A DNA stretch of 64,000 bases, taken from contig NZ_AOCG01000002.1 of the NCBI RefSeq assembly GCF_000525795.1, positions 279,186-343,185 of the forward strand, read 5' to 3'. This DNA comes from Listeria aquatica FSL S10-1188 (lineage in GTDB: Bacteria > Bacillota > Bacilli > Lactobacillales > Listeriaceae). Of this stretch, positions 48,149 to 57,362 are shown one piece after another. Position 1 is the first letter of the stretch. Each line of letters starts with the position of its first letter. The notes under the pieces are model-generated. The model was given only the letters and a program-made list of their open reading frames with translations. It was not told the origin of the DNA and did not search any database. The translations under genes were made by a program, and so were the position numbers.

Positions 48149-49664
48149 CTACAATTTGATTTCTCGGTCCGTAAGACCTGCATAAAATTTTTTCTTCGTG
48201 TGAAACTAAGATGACACATCCCTCGTAGCTTCTTAGCGCTTCCTTCAAAGCTTCCTTACTCGCCGCATCCAAGTGATTGGTCGGTTCATCTAGAATCAGG
48301 ATATTACTTTTCGTCAAAAGTAGCCGCGCCAATTTGATTTTCGACTGCTCGCCCCCGCTCAAAGTCTTCACAGACCGTGTAATATGCTCCGCTTTCATCC
48401 CACTTCTCGCAAGGACTTGTCGGATTTGCTTCGACGATAAAAATGGAAATTCTGTTTGAATCAAATCTAGCGCCGTGCGATTCTCCTTTTCAAAGTACAA
48501 ATCTTGCTCAAAATAACTAATAGCAGCACGATTTGCAAGATGAATTTTCCCAGAAATTTTTTCTCGTTCACCGAGAATCGTCTTGAGTAGCGTGGACTTC
48601 CCAATGCCGTTAAACCCTGTAATAACCACCTTTTCATCCGCATGAATCGAAAAACTAATGGGGGAAAACAGCGGGTATTCATACCCCACTTCAAGATTAT
48701 CCACAACTAGACTTTTCCCAATAATTTTTTGACTAGCTTCCGGAAAAGCAAACGAAGGCCGAACCGCTGATTCAGGCGCGTCTAAACGTTCTAAACGATT
48801 CAACTGCTTCTCCCGTCCACGCGCCATTTTTGAATTTACGCCCGCCTTATTTTTCCGAATATAGCTTTCCGTTTCTTCAATCATCCGCTGCTGTTTAACG
48901 TACTGACGCCGATATTCTTCATTCAAGTGTTCCTTCTGCTTCACAAAGTGCGAGTAAGATCCGTTGTATTTCCTAATTGTACCAAATTCCACATCAAGAA
49001 TCTGCTTAGCAATCTTTTCAAGAAACCCGATATCATGAGAAACAACAATAAATGTGCCTGGGAACTGAATCAATTGTTCACTCAACCATTCCACATGTTC
49101 CTTATCCAAAAAGTTCGTCGGCTCATCTAACAGCAGAATTTGCGGCTTTTCAAGTAACAGTTTTGCCAAAATAATCTTAGCTCGCTGTCCACCACTCACA
49201 TCTGAAATCTTCCGATCCATTCCAAGCGCATCGATCCCCAGACCACGCGTGGCTTGTTCAATTAAACGGTCTGCTGCGTAAAAATCTGATTGAATTAAAC
49301 GTTCCTGCATCCCCGCTGCCTTAAGCAAAGACGCCTCATCACCTGCCATATAATATTCATTCATTCGAGTTTCCATTTCAAAGTATGTTGTGTAGGCCTG
49401 CTCTAAACAGGCTTGAATCGTTAAATCAGAATCAATTTCTGCGTACTGGTCTAGATGAGCCACATCAGCACTTTTTTGCCATTTGATTTCACCAGAATCC
49501 GGTAGCAATTCGCCAAGTAAAATTTTGATTAACGTACTTTTCCCAGCACCATTTTGTCCCACAACACCAACATGCTCTCCTTGAAAAATATCAAAAGAAG
49601 CATCTTTATATAAAGTCTTCTCTGGAACACGATAATTTAAATTTGTTACTGTTACAACACTCAT
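48149..49664 (-). CDS. ABC-F ribosome-protection protein (Lmo0919/Vga-like; one frameshift)
   Basis: This is a soluble twin-ATPase of about 505 residues without membrane helices. First site: Walker A GQNGAGKST, signature VSGGQRAK, Walker B ILLLDEPTN. Second site: GFNGIGKST, LSGGEQSK, ILILDEPTN. The linker (KQKEHLNEEYRRQYVKQQRM...) is the interdomain arm that reaches the drug site in resistance-type ABC-F proteins. In L. monocytogenes the ABC-F Lmo0919 gives lincomycin resistance and has an antibiotic-sensed attenuator. The C-terminus is shifted by a run of six T (48188-48193); removing one base gives SHEEKFYAGLTDREIKL and a TAG at 48149-48151. A long leader lies upstream. Confidence 0.9.
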
Positions 49665-49704
49665 TATTTCTCCTCTTTTCTTTTGAACTTAGAAGCAAAA
49701 ACAC

Positions 49705-49743
49705 AAAAAAGCAGAAGGCGCCAACAAATTGTTCGCCTTCTGC
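49705..49743 (-). terminator. Attenuator terminator in the ABC-F leader
   Basis: GCAGAAGGCG (49743-49734) pairs with CGCCTTCTGC (49720-49711), followed by six T on the minus strand. It lies inside the leader, 40 bases before the ABC-F start, so it must be bypassed for expression. Confidence 0.8.
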
Positions 49744-49757
49744 TTTCCAAAACAAAA

Positions 49758-49865
49758 GGCCTTAGACAAAGCATGTCTAAGGCCATTACTATTTTCAAAC
49801 ACAGTCGGTAAAAGTGGACAAACTAAATAAGACTCATTACTTGAACGAGTTTCCACTTCACCGAC
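49758..49865 (-). promoter_or_regulatory. Two hairpins of the ABC-F leader (anti/antitermination structures)
   Basis: GGCCTTAGACA/TGTCTAAGGCC is a perfect 11-bp stem (49784-49758), followed by a T-rich tract, so it is also terminator-like. Upstream of it ACCGAC/GTCGGT and TCCACT/AGTGGA form a long stem (49865-49804). The latter starts ten bases after the leader-peptide stop, where a stalled ribosome would open it. Confidence 0.6.
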
Positions 49866-49874
49866 GAGGAAAAT

Positions 49875-49961
49875 TTATAACTGATTAGCCTCTACACAAT
49901 GCCTCATCGCTTTCATCTGTGCAGAGGTAATTCTTTCAATAAATGGATATAGCTTTTGCAT
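49875..49961 (-). CDS. ABC-F leader peptide, 28 residues
   Basis: The ATG at 49961 starts a 28-codon frame, beginning MQKLYPFIERITSAQ and ending CVEANQL, with a GGAAGTG-type ribosome site. It lies about 27 bases after the -10 box and ends ten bases before the first leader hairpin. This is the layout of leaders in which a drug-stalled ribosome controls folding. It is called on context because of its small size. Confidence 0.6.
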   Translation of the reverse strand: MQKLYPFIERITSAQMKAMRHCVEANQL

Positions 49962-49988
49962 TTTTTTACACTTCCTATTCATCTATCA

Positions 49989-50017
49989 ATATAAACAAAG
50001 AAGTCTTCCACTGTCAA
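49989..50017 (-). promoter_or_regulatory. ABC-F leader promoter
   Basis: Consensus TTGACA (50017-50012) and TTATAT (49994-49989) are 17 bp apart on the minus strand. The TGA inside the -35 is also the stop codon of the upstream membrane-protein gene. Confidence 0.75.
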
Positions 50018-50422
50018 CCTCCTTTTTGTTTTTTTAAGTAATAAATGAAAAATAGGAAGAGCAAAAAAGCAAGAAAAAGAACTCTAGCAATCGTTTTTGT
50101 TTGAATGACAAAAGTTCCCCCAAGATTTAAAACTAATAACAACAATGGAATAAAGATAAAAAAGGTAGTGGTGAAAAAGCGATACGAAAAAGCATTTCTT
50201 TCTTCTCGATATTGATGATTAAAATGATTCCCTTCCAGACGAACTTCTTCTTTTTTTTAATAAGAAAAGAAGGGTGGCTCCAATAATCGTCAGCAAAACT
50301 GTAACAATTTGGCTAAGTAATTGTTTCCAAGTAATCATCTTACCGCCCATTATCAGTGCAAGAGCAAAGCCATAGATAAAAAAAAGGAACAACATACCAA
50401 CGTTTTTCCAATATTTTTTCAT
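50014..50422 (-). CDS. Hypothetical membrane protein (one frameshift)
   Basis: I do not recognise the family. Corrected, it has 135 residues with two N-terminal helices (about 9-25 and 36-56), a charged loop (KKEEVRLEGNHFNHQYREE) and two C-terminal helices. The frame breaks in eight T (50251-50258); dropping one base joins the halves and the stop at 50014-50016 is reached. The ribosome site is GGGGGCGAAGG. It lies upstream of the ABC-F leader promoter, so it is not part of that transcript unless there is read-through. Confidence 0.6.
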
Positions 50423-50540
50423 CCTTCGCCCCCTTACGTTTAATGAGATTGTAAATTTACTATTTCATCTTAACCTTAAATTCGTTTTTTTGTCCGAAAC
50501 TTAGTTCCAGTAACTACTTTTAAAAAATGACAACTTCATG

Positions 50541-50574
50541 AAAAGAGATAGCGTCAAATGACGCTATCTCTTTT
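50541..50574 (-). terminator. Terminator after the PTS IIC-like gene
   Basis: AAAAGAGATAGCGT/ACGCTATCTCTTTT is a 14-bp stem with a six-base loop, followed by T. Confidence 0.85.
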
Positions 50575-50577
50575 CTA

Positions 50578-51657
50578 TTATTGAACCTCTATCCGCAAAT
50601 CATCTTTCATCGTCCATCTCATTCGTCTAAATACCACATGGACAACAAAAGTAATAACACCAGAAAGCACAACTCCAACGCCCATATAAACTAAGAATTC
50701 CGAAGTACTAGTAGAAAGAATATTAAGAGGTGCAATCAATGAATTAAGCCCTAAACCCGCAAGTTCATAAGTGGAACGAAATCCGAAACCAACAGTAGCA
50801 ATCGGTGCACAAATTGCTGCTGCAATGAACGGCGGAATCACAAGTTGTGGGTGAAGCGTTAAATTAGGAAATTGCACTTTTGGAGTAATCAACCCTTGTG
50901 AAATATTGGCACCTAGGTTATTTTCCCGCCAGGACATAATAGTAAAACCAACAAACTGAGCAGTGCAACCGATAAGTGCTGCTGCCGAGGAGACAGGATC
51001 TAATTGCAAAGCAATGGCAAGCGCTGCTGATGAAGCAGGTGTCATCAAAAGGACACTCCATACAAGCGAAACCACCACTGAGCCAAGAATAGGGCTCACA
51101 GTGACTGATTTTGCCATAAACGCACTAACTTGGAGGAGTAATGGCGTTGTCACTGCTGCAAGTCCAAGTCCAGCAATCCCCCCTACTAAAATTGATGAAA
51201 AAGGAATAAACACCATATCGAGAAACGTCTTCCCAGTAATCCATTTTCCGACGAGCGCTGCAATGAGCCCAGCTAAAACAGCACTAATTGGTTGACCTGT
51301 TACAAAAATCCCACTACTTGCCGGTTGTAGTAACGTATGCCCAGTTGCTGTCATTGCTTGCATAGCATCGCTTGTAAAGTAAACGGCATTTGCTCCAATT
51401 GTCGAAGCCACCATCGAACTAAAAATTACCAATGTATTCCCTTTTAACTGATAAGCAATTCCTGCGCCAAATGCCGGCGCTAATAGCAACTTAGCTACCG
51501 TTCCAATGCTATGAAATGCAGGCCAATGAATAAAATTACCAATTGTTTCGAATAGTAAGCCAATTCCAAGCATAACAAGTACTGCGTTAGAAACGCCTGC
51601 TGCAACACGATAAACATACTCTTTAATCGTTAATTTTTCTTCTTGTAATTGTTCCAT
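50578..51657 (-). CDS. PTS_EIIC_2-family membrane transporter
   Basis: This carrier of about 359 residues has some ten hydrophobic segments and the pattern of the PTS_EIIC_2 family (VLVMLGIGLLFETIGNFI, QPISAVLAGLIAALVG, LIAPLNILST). It has no attached IIA or IIB domain, and none is nearby. The start at 51657 has a GAGGTG site; the in-frame extension upstream lacks one and covers the promoter. The substrate is not known. Confidence 0.82.
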   Translation of the reverse strand: MEQLQEEKLTIKEYVYRVAAGVSNAVLVMLGIGLLFETIGNFIHWPAFHSIGTVAKLLLAPAFGAGIAYQLKGNTLVIFSSMVASTIGANAVYFTSDAMQAMTATGHTLLQPASSGIFVTGQPISAVLAGLIAALVGKWITGKTFLDMVFIPFSSILVGGIAGLGLAAVTTPLLLQVSAFMAKSVTVSPILGSVVVSLVWSVLLMTPASSAALAIALQLDPVSSAAALIGCTAQFVGFTIMSWRENNLGANISQGLITPKVQFPNLTLHPQLVIPPFIAAAICAPIATVGFGFRSTYELAGLGLNSLIAPLNILSTSTSEFLVYMGVGVVLSGVITFVVHVVFRRMRWTMKDDLRIEVQ

Positions 51658-51687
51658 ATGTATCACCTCTTTATGTATATGAAAATT

Positions 51688-51716
51688 ATCATACCATATA
51701 TCGTTAGAATTGTCTA
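51688..51716 (-). promoter_or_regulatory. Promoter of the EIIC-like gene
   Basis: Minus-strand TAGACA (51716-51711) and TATGAT (51693-51688) with a 17-bp spacer, 30 bp before the start. Confidence 0.55.
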
Positions 51717-51824
51717 AATAATTTTTATAAATCGAAAATAAAGTGTTTTGCGTCTGGATTTCCCCATAAATAGAAGCAGGGAATACCGGGCTCATCTTAT
51801 CCCATCCCTGCTTTGCGTTTATTA

Positions 51825-52428
51825 TTATACATAAGAAAAATATTCAATTTCTGTTCTTACAAAATGAACAAAATGGATTGGGTTTATTCTCAAGTTTGTT
51901 TGATGACCATTAAATCGCAATATTTTTTTTTCGACTTAGCATTTGGCATTCGTCTAATATTGCTTGATCCGTTTCATCCACATTCAATTCCATAAGCTTC
52001 ACATTAATCATATATGGCCATGGAAGTTTTATTCCTGCCAAAAATTGAATAATTGCTGCTTTCAGCTTCCAAGATGAATTTCGCGGTTCAAGCAAATGCT
52101 CCGCCCATCTCGCTTCTTTGCAAAGGCCCTCCAAAAGTAGGGCACGAATCGTTTGTCCTTCAGAACCTAACTCTTGTAAAAACTCTTGCGCGACTTCCCA
52201 TACCGTTACATTTGTCATAGCCGTATAACATGCTTTTTCTTGACACAGAATATCATCTTCCATGTAAAAAACATGACCATAACGTTCAGAAAAAGTATAA
52301 AGTGCCCCATCATCAACTAAGAAAAAATTCTTATTTACAGAAATTGATTCACCCGGTGCTAAGTAGCAAATACTCACATGTGATTGAAAAGAAGGAAGGT
52401 CAGCAAAGTTAAATATTTTCGTTTTCAA
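51825..52428 (-). CDS. Crp/Fnr (PrfA-like) regulator (one frameshift)
   Basis: This is a regulator of about 200 residues with a divergent cyclic-nucleotide-binding fold (residues 1-90), the dimer helix region, and a C-terminal helix-turn-helix that is cut in the raw frame. Removing one base from nine T (51923-51931) extends the frame through RKKILRFNGHQTNLRI to a stop at 51825. I prefer the TTG start at 52428 because AGGGGGA lies seven bases before it; an in-frame ATG at 52452 has no ribosome site. Such short Crp proteins are abundant in Listeria. Its position downstream of the WxL cluster suggests, but does not prove, a link. Confidence 0.7.
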
Positions 52429-52471
52429 AATGCATCCCCCTAAAAATTCCATCTAAAATTAGCTAGTAGAA

Positions 52472-52506
52472 ATCCCATAGTTCACTCATCTGAGAGACTA
52501 TGGGAT
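52472..52506 (-). terminator. Terminator of the WxL cluster
   Basis: ATCCCATAGT/ACTATGGGAT is a perfect 10-bp stem with a 15-base loop; the T run after it is short. Confidence 0.6.
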
Positions 52507-52512
52507 CCAAAT

Positions 52513-53545
52513 TTATTTGTCTTTCGATTTATGCTTCAACCGATAAATCAAGTAAGAAATAATGGCTAACAAGAGAACAATGACAACAGCTCCCACTAAA
52601 ATGTAAATCCATGTATGGTCTTTCTCTAATTGAACAGCTTTGTTATTAAAGTCCTTTGCTTCTTTATCTTGAATTGTAAATTCCTTATTCAAAATCCATT
52701 TTTTGTCACCTATCTTGGCAACCCCTTTAAACTCATATTTTCCTGGTTTAAAAGGTTTATTATTTAGGCCAACCCCAAAATTAAAGTTCGAATTTGGTGC
52801 CATGCGCAAATTTTTCTGTGTACTTTCATAAAGAACATCTGATCCGCCTTTTTTATAGATCTTAGCTTCAATCGTCATATCTTTAACAATCGCAGCCTGA
52901 TTATTTTGGATATTTGCATTGATGGCATTTCTAAAATTAATTTGAGCCGGTTTTACTGAATTCAAGACCAAATTAGGCTTAACTTGTTTATCCGTTTCAG
53001 TTAACTGCACACCAATTGTGTAAGCATACCGATTAATAATTTGATTTTCATTTTTCTTTTCCTTCGGTTTGTTACTTTCATCTTCTTTTTCTGTGAAGTA
53101 TAGTCCACCTAAAACAACCCCATTAAATAGCTGATCAGGCATTTTCAAGTGCACTTTTACCTTTTGACTGGTCCCAGCTTTAAGCTTAGCTTCTTTTTGG
53201 ACATTAGCAATGTCTTTAAAATTCACTTTTAAACTCGGATCTTTCTTTCTATCAGGACTATTGTACTCCACAACACCATTATCATTTGTGATAGCGGTAT
53301 TAGCTTGAATTTCTACAGTAACATCTTTTTTTTGTATCATTTCGAAGCTCTACCTCAATATCTTGCTTTTGCCCAGGCTTCATTCTCAAGTCAAAATAAG
53401 TTTGCGACTTATCAATTTGATTCCCTGGAATAATGGCCTGTACTGCAAAATTCATTTCAGCCGCAGCAGCTGGCCTAGCAACCAAGAGGCCACTTACTAA
53501 ACCAACTGCAATTAAAGCCATTATTTTTTTCATCTTTAATTTCAT
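52513..53545 (-). CDS. DUF916/DUF3324 WxL-interacting cell-surface protein (one frameshift)
   Basis: This is a surface protein of about 343 residues. It has a signal peptide, a DUF916 beta-sandwich beginning EMNFAVQAIIPGNQIDKSQTYFDL, a DUF3324 domain (KPNLVLNSVKPAQINFRNAINANIQN), and a C-terminal membrane helix (WIYILVGAVVIVLLLAIISYLI) with a basic tail. These proteins bind WxL proteins and tether them. The frame breaks in eight T (53326-53333); dropping one base gives RNDTKKDVTVEIQAN. It is the last gene of the cluster. Confidence 0.88.
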
Positions 53546-53566
53546 ACTATCCCTCGTTTACATTTA

Positions 53567-54313
53567 TCAGGCTGGTGAATCTGTTAACGTCCAAGTTAAT
53601 TTGGTTGTATACATGCCTTTTACTTTTTTCGCATTTCCTGGTACAACTAGTTCAATACTTTTCTTAGCTTCTTCATCATCTTTACCAAAATAAGCAAACC
53701 AAGTACCAGTACCTTGACCATCTGCTGCATTCATTACTTGTGAACCGCTTGTTGCACCTGGTGTTAATTTAATACCTTGATCCACAGATGGCGCTTTCCC
53801 ATCATCTTTCGAGTTTGGTGTTCCGTTCTTTAAAGTAAGTATTGCACCATCAAGATAATCTTTTCCATTTTCGTTTTTAAATTGTTCATTTTGTGTAACG
53901 GTTAAACGCCATCCTGTATTACTACCACGTTTATCAGTAACTTGAACAAAGTTTGGTGTATCAATATCATTCCCAGAATTTTTATCTGTTAAATGATCCA
54001 AATCTGCATAATAGGTTTCCGTTGCACCAGAAGATTCTTGAGATAAGAACCTAAAATTCGATACATAATCAATGCTCAATGGTCCCGCAGTTCCAGGCTC
54101 ATGATCATTTTCATCTTTTGGTACCACTGGATTATTAGGATCTGGATTAAGAGGGTTTTGTGGAGGCTCAGTGTTTTTATTGATCGTAAATTCAATAGTT
54201 CCGATGGAATTCATTTGACCGCCATCAGCTGCATGTGCAGTTAAAAATGGTGTTCCTGTTAATGTTAATAGACTAGTTAGTCCTGCTACTGTAATAATCT
54301 TAGTTGTTTTCAT
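53567..54313 (-). CDS. WxL-domain surface protein (second of two)
   Basis: This secreted protein of 248 residues has a signal peptide ending in AHAADG, a Pro/Asn-rich segment (NPLNPDPNNPVVP), and a C-terminal WxL domain: the first motif is in GSNTGWRLTVTQ and the second in TTKLTWTLTDSPA at the very end. WxL domains attach non-covalently to peptidoglycan. It is 38 bases after its paralogue and 21 before the DUF916 gene. Confidence 0.9.
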   Translation of the reverse strand: MKTTKIITVAGLTSLLTLTGTPFLTAHAADGGQMNSIGTIEFTINKNTEPPQNPLNPDPNNPVVPKDENDHEPGTAGPLSIDYVSNFRFLSQESSGATETYYADLDHLTDKNSGNDIDTPNFVQVTDKRGSNTGWRLTVTQNEQFKNENGKDYLDGAILTLKNGTPNSKDDGKAPSVDQGIKLTPGATSGSQVMNAADGQGTGTWFAYFGKDDEEAKKSIELVVPGNAKKVKGMYTTKLTWTLTDSPA

Positions 54314-54351
54314 TTTTCTTCCTCCCTAAATTTCACATAAAATAGTTTTTC

Positions 54352-55107
54352 TTAATTAACTGGTGAATCAACGAGTATCCAAGTCAGTATTGCTGAGTAC
54401 GTTGCATCTTTGATCTTTTCAGATATTCCTGGAACAAAAAGCTGTACACTACTCGGTCCAGATTGATTATTACCAAAACTTTCAATCCAAGTTGCCATTC
54501 CAGTATTGCGCTTGGCAGTAAGAACTGTTTTCACATCCCCAGCGCTTCCAGATTTCCCAGGCGTTAAAATAATTTTTTTAGCCTCTGCTTCTGGTGGCGC
54601 TGCTTGATTATCTTTTGTTGTTTTGACAACTGGATTCATTAAACTTAAGTAAGCCCCTTTCAATTCTTTTGCCCCACTTGTTAAAAAAGGAGTCTTCTGC
54701 CGAACTTGTAGCGTCCATCCATTGTTACTCCCTCTTTTATCAGTTACTTGTACAAAAGGAGCTCGCTCAACATTTTTTCCATCTGCTGTTTTAATAACAT
54801 CTAATTTCACATTATATGTTCTGTCCTCTGCAGAAATTAACTGATTACCAAAATGGAAATTTGAAATGTAATCAATGCTCAGCGGCCCTGCAGTTCCAGA
54901 TCCGATATCTGGATCCGTTGGCTTAATGGGCTTATCAACATTCGGATCAAGAGGATCAAGAGGAGCTGTAGGCGAAGCATCTTCAGAAAACGTAACTTTT
55001 CCCATTGTATTTGCTGTGTTCGGGTCAACTGCTAAAACGGATGAATTGCTAAAACCAAACGCAATCGCAGTCACAAGACAAGCTAAACTTATTTTCTTTA
55101 AATTCAT
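54352..55107 (-). CDS. WxL-domain surface protein (first of two)
   Basis: This secreted protein of 251 residues has a signal peptide, a Pro/Asp-rich segment and a WxL domain (GSNNGWTLQVRQ and a C-terminal LTWILVDSPVN). It shares the SIDYISNFHFG segment with the next gene's product. The start at 55107 has an AAGGAGGAGG site; the gene overlaps no neighbour but begins five bases after the LPXTG gene's stop. Confidence 0.9.
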   Translation of the reverse strand: MNLKKISLACLVTAIAFGFSNSSVLAVDPNTANTMGKVTFSEDASPTAPLDPLDPNVDKPIKPTDPDIGSGTAGPLSIDYISNFHFGNQLISAEDRTYNVKLDVIKTADGKNVERAPFVQVTDKRGSNNGWTLQVRQKTPFLTSGAKELKGAYLSLMNPVVKTTKDNQAAPPEAEAKKIILTPGKSGSAGDVKTVLTAKRNTGMATWIESFGNNQSGPSSVQLFVPGISEKIKDATYSAILTWILVDSPVN

Positions 55108-55111
55108 CGCA

Positions 55112-55444
55112 TCACCCCCTCCTCCTTTGCTTGGAAACATTCAACAACAAAATTCCACATATGAAAAGAATTCCGCCGTACAAATAGTTCCTAGTCATTG
55201 ACATATCTCCTGTTGTTGGAAGCTTAGCCACTTTTGGTTCAAATGTTGGATGCTCTGCATTTGGAATAGCGAAATGAGGTTCTGGTTCGAATCCATTTGG
55301 AGAAAGATTCTTTATTTCTGGGATGTAAGTTTTATCAAACTGTATACTCGCTTCACTATCCACACTAGTTGCAGTTGCACCAATAGGAACACTTAAGAAT
55401 ATAATCAATAATACAACGCAGACAACTCTATAAATATGTTTCAA
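55112..55444 (-). CDS. Small LPXTG-anchored protein of the WxL cluster
   Basis: This protein of 110 residues has a signal peptide (to about residue 25), a short extracellular part and a C-terminal sorting signal: LPTTG, a hydrophobic helix and the tail KQRRRG. Sortase should link it to the wall. WxL clusters typically start with such a protein. The start codon is TTG at 55444 behind a GGGGGCTGG site, so expression may be weak. Confidence 0.87.
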   Translation of the reverse strand: MKHIYRVVCVVLLIIFLSVPIGATATSVDSEASIQFDKTYIPEIKNLSPNGFEPEPHFAIPNAEHPTFEPKVAKLPTTGDMSMTRNYLYGGILFICGILLLNVSKQRRRG

Positions 55445-55473
55445 TTTCCAGCCCCCTTATGCAGGTAGATTCT

Positions 55474-55509
55474 CGGACATGTTTGTTAATGAAACAAGTA
55501 AAGTGTCCG
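55474..55509 (-). promoter_or_regulatory. Hairpin in the WxL-cluster leader
   Basis: CGGACA and TGTCCG form the outer stem and TTGTT/AACAA the inner stem. It lies about 65 bases downstream of a TATAAT box (55578-55573) and 30 before the TTG start of the LPXTG gene. The -10 lacks a clear -35, which suits an activator-dependent promoter. The rest of the 55510-55665 stretch holds no gene I can see. Confidence 0.4.
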
Positions 55510-55665
55510 CTTTTTCTCCACTTCCCCTCCTCATAAAATTTTTTCTTTACTCACCATCGTTGTTACTCCTCCATTATAAAAGGATTTAAGTCCTGCCCTT
55601 CGTTACTTTGTATCGCTGAAAAAATATTTTGTTTACAAATTTATGAACAGGCCCCTATGCTCTTC

Positions 55666-55698
55666 AAAAAAAAAAGCAAGCTGCAAAGGCAGCCTGCG
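55666..55698 (-). terminator. Terminator after the SDR gene
   Basis: GCAGGCTGCC/GCAGCTTGC stem with a short loop, followed by ten T on the minus strand. Confidence 0.75.
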
Positions 55699-55714
55699 TT
55701 TCGTTAATTTATCT

Positions 55715-56470
55715 TTACAGCGTATTTCCTCCATCCACACTTAAAATCGCTCCCGTCATAAAAGCAGATTTTTCTGAAGCAAGAAATGAAACAAGCCCTG
55801 TTACTTCGTCCACCTGTCCAAGTCCCCCATCACGCAAAAGTCCGGCAGCTGATTTCGGCTGTACAAATTGGTGTTCCATCATGTATTTCCCAATTTTCTG
55901 GGTCATTCCTGTCATAATTCCTCCTGGACAAATGGTATTCACTCGAATATTTTTACTTGCATATTCCATCGCAGCATCCTGTGCTAAACCCACAACTGCA
56001 TGTTTTGTAGCTGAATACATTCCAAATCCTGTTTCAGAACGAATTCCCGATGAAGAACTGACCAGAACAATATGTCCCGATTCTTGTTCAAGCATGATTC
56101 GTAACATATATTTCAAACCAAAAAACGTCCCCATAATATTGCTGTGAATCGTGTAACGAGCTTCATCTTCAGTAATTTCATGCAAGAGCTTCGGGTCGTG
56201 TGTGACACCTTGATTATTCAAATAAAAATCAACTTTTGAAAATTTATCTTTTGCAAGTTGCATGACTTTTTCCGCTTCTTCTTCAACCCCCATGTCTGCG
56301 TACATGAACGTTGCATCAATGCCTTCATTGCGGCACATCTCTGCTGTTTTTTCACCTTCTTCTGCATCCCAATCAGCGAGAACCAAATCAAAACCATCTT
56401 TTGCAAGTTGTAACGCGCTTCCACGACCTATTCCTGTTGAAGCCCCTGTTATTACGGCAGTTTTACTCAT
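55715..56470 (-). CDS. Short-chain dehydrogenase/reductase
   Basis: This 251-residue NAD(P)-dependent oxidoreductase has a classical SDR cofactor loop TGASTGIGRG, the NNQG motif, the catalytic Ser in VLVSSSSGI and Tyr-x-x-x-Lys in YSATKHAV. The end GAILSVDGGNTL is standard. It is a single gene, divergent from a Crp-family regulator gene at 56656. The substrate is unknown. Confidence 0.92.
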   Translation of the reverse strand: MSKTAVITGASTGIGRGSALQLAKDGFDLVLADWDAEEGEKTAEMCRNEGIDATFMYADMGVEEEAEKVMQLAKDKFSKVDFYLNNQGVTHDPKLLHEITEDEARYTIHSNIMGTFFGLKYMLRIMLEQESGHIVLVSSSSGIRSETGFGMYSATKHAVVGLAQDAAMEYASKNIRVNTICPGGIMTGMTQKIGKYMMEHQFVQPKSAAGLLRDGGLGQVDEVTGLVSFLASEKSAFMTGAILSVDGGNTL

Positions 56471-56655
56471 TTTGAATCCCCCTTAAACTTTTAATAGAGT
56501 CCTATTTAATTTTAACACTTTCTCCCTTTGTTAATGTGATACTTAGTATCGAAAATGAATGTTTTTTTTCATTATTTCTATGAAGTTTCATATTTCTATT
56601 TTTTTTTTGAGAAAATCTATGCTAAAATACATTTCTATGCAAAGGAGTTGAAACA

Positions 56656-57331
56656 GTGGACTTTATAACTTTTTTTCAAGGATGAGGCTCTATGTACTTC
56701 AGATGTCAGACACAATCATTTTACATACAAAGATGTACTATTTGAATATTCATCTCTGAAAAAAAATGAGGATATTGGCATTCTTCTCTCAGGAGATGCC
56801 GTTATGGAAATTCGAAATTCCAAGGGTGTTTGGGTTCCGAATAAAATCATTAAATCTGAAGATATCTTTGGTATCGAAAACTTTGCAACCGACATTAGAA
56901 AAAATCGGTTAGCCGATTATCGAATCACCGGATTAGATGGTGGAAATTTGTTATTATTCAATCGTGAATATTTGCTCATTCACATGTCTACTCAGCCAGA
57001 AATCTTGCAATTCATTTTAGATAAAACTGCAAATGCCCTTGTTGATATCACCTATATTCATCGCTACAGCCAATCTTCGTTAGCTTACAAACTTCTATTT
57101 GAAATCTCTCGCCTCATGACTGATCTTAATCTACCAACCAATGAAAATATTGTAACTTTCCCAAAATACATCACCATTACCTTTTTAGCTGGATATCTTC
57201 GTTCTAGTCGGAACCGTATCTTAGAAGAAATCATCAAACTTGAAAATCAAGAAGTTGTTATTTCACGTAAACCACTTGTCGTTGATTTACAAAAAGTTAA
57301 ACAGGTATGTCGTGCTCGTCAATATGAATAA
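56656..57331 (+). CDS. Crp/PrfA-like regulator (one frameshift)
   Basis: This regulator of about 224 residues has an N-terminal cyclic-nucleotide-binding-like sandwich, a dimer helix (LAYKLLFEISRLM) and a C-terminal helix-turn-helix (ITITFLAGYLRSSRNRILEEI). The start is the GTG at 56656 with an AAAGGAG site; the ninth codon is disturbed by a run of seven T (56670-56676), and dropping one base gives MDFITFFKDEALC. It is transcribed away from the SDR gene and lies between the WxL cluster and the signal peptidase group, so either may be its target. Confidence 0.82.
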
Positions 57332-57362
57332 AGCGTGAGATCAAATTGGTCTCACGCTTTTA
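57330..57362 (+). terminator. Convergent terminator after the Crp-like gene
   Basis: AAAGCGTGAGA/TCTCACGCTTT is an 11-bp stem with an 8-base loop, followed by T. Confidence 0.85.

Noticed and set aside
47553..49664. A genuine ABC-F/methyltransferase fusion protein
   Set aside because: One base in a homopolymer accounts for it, and a proper stop, ribosome site and start appear when it is corrected.
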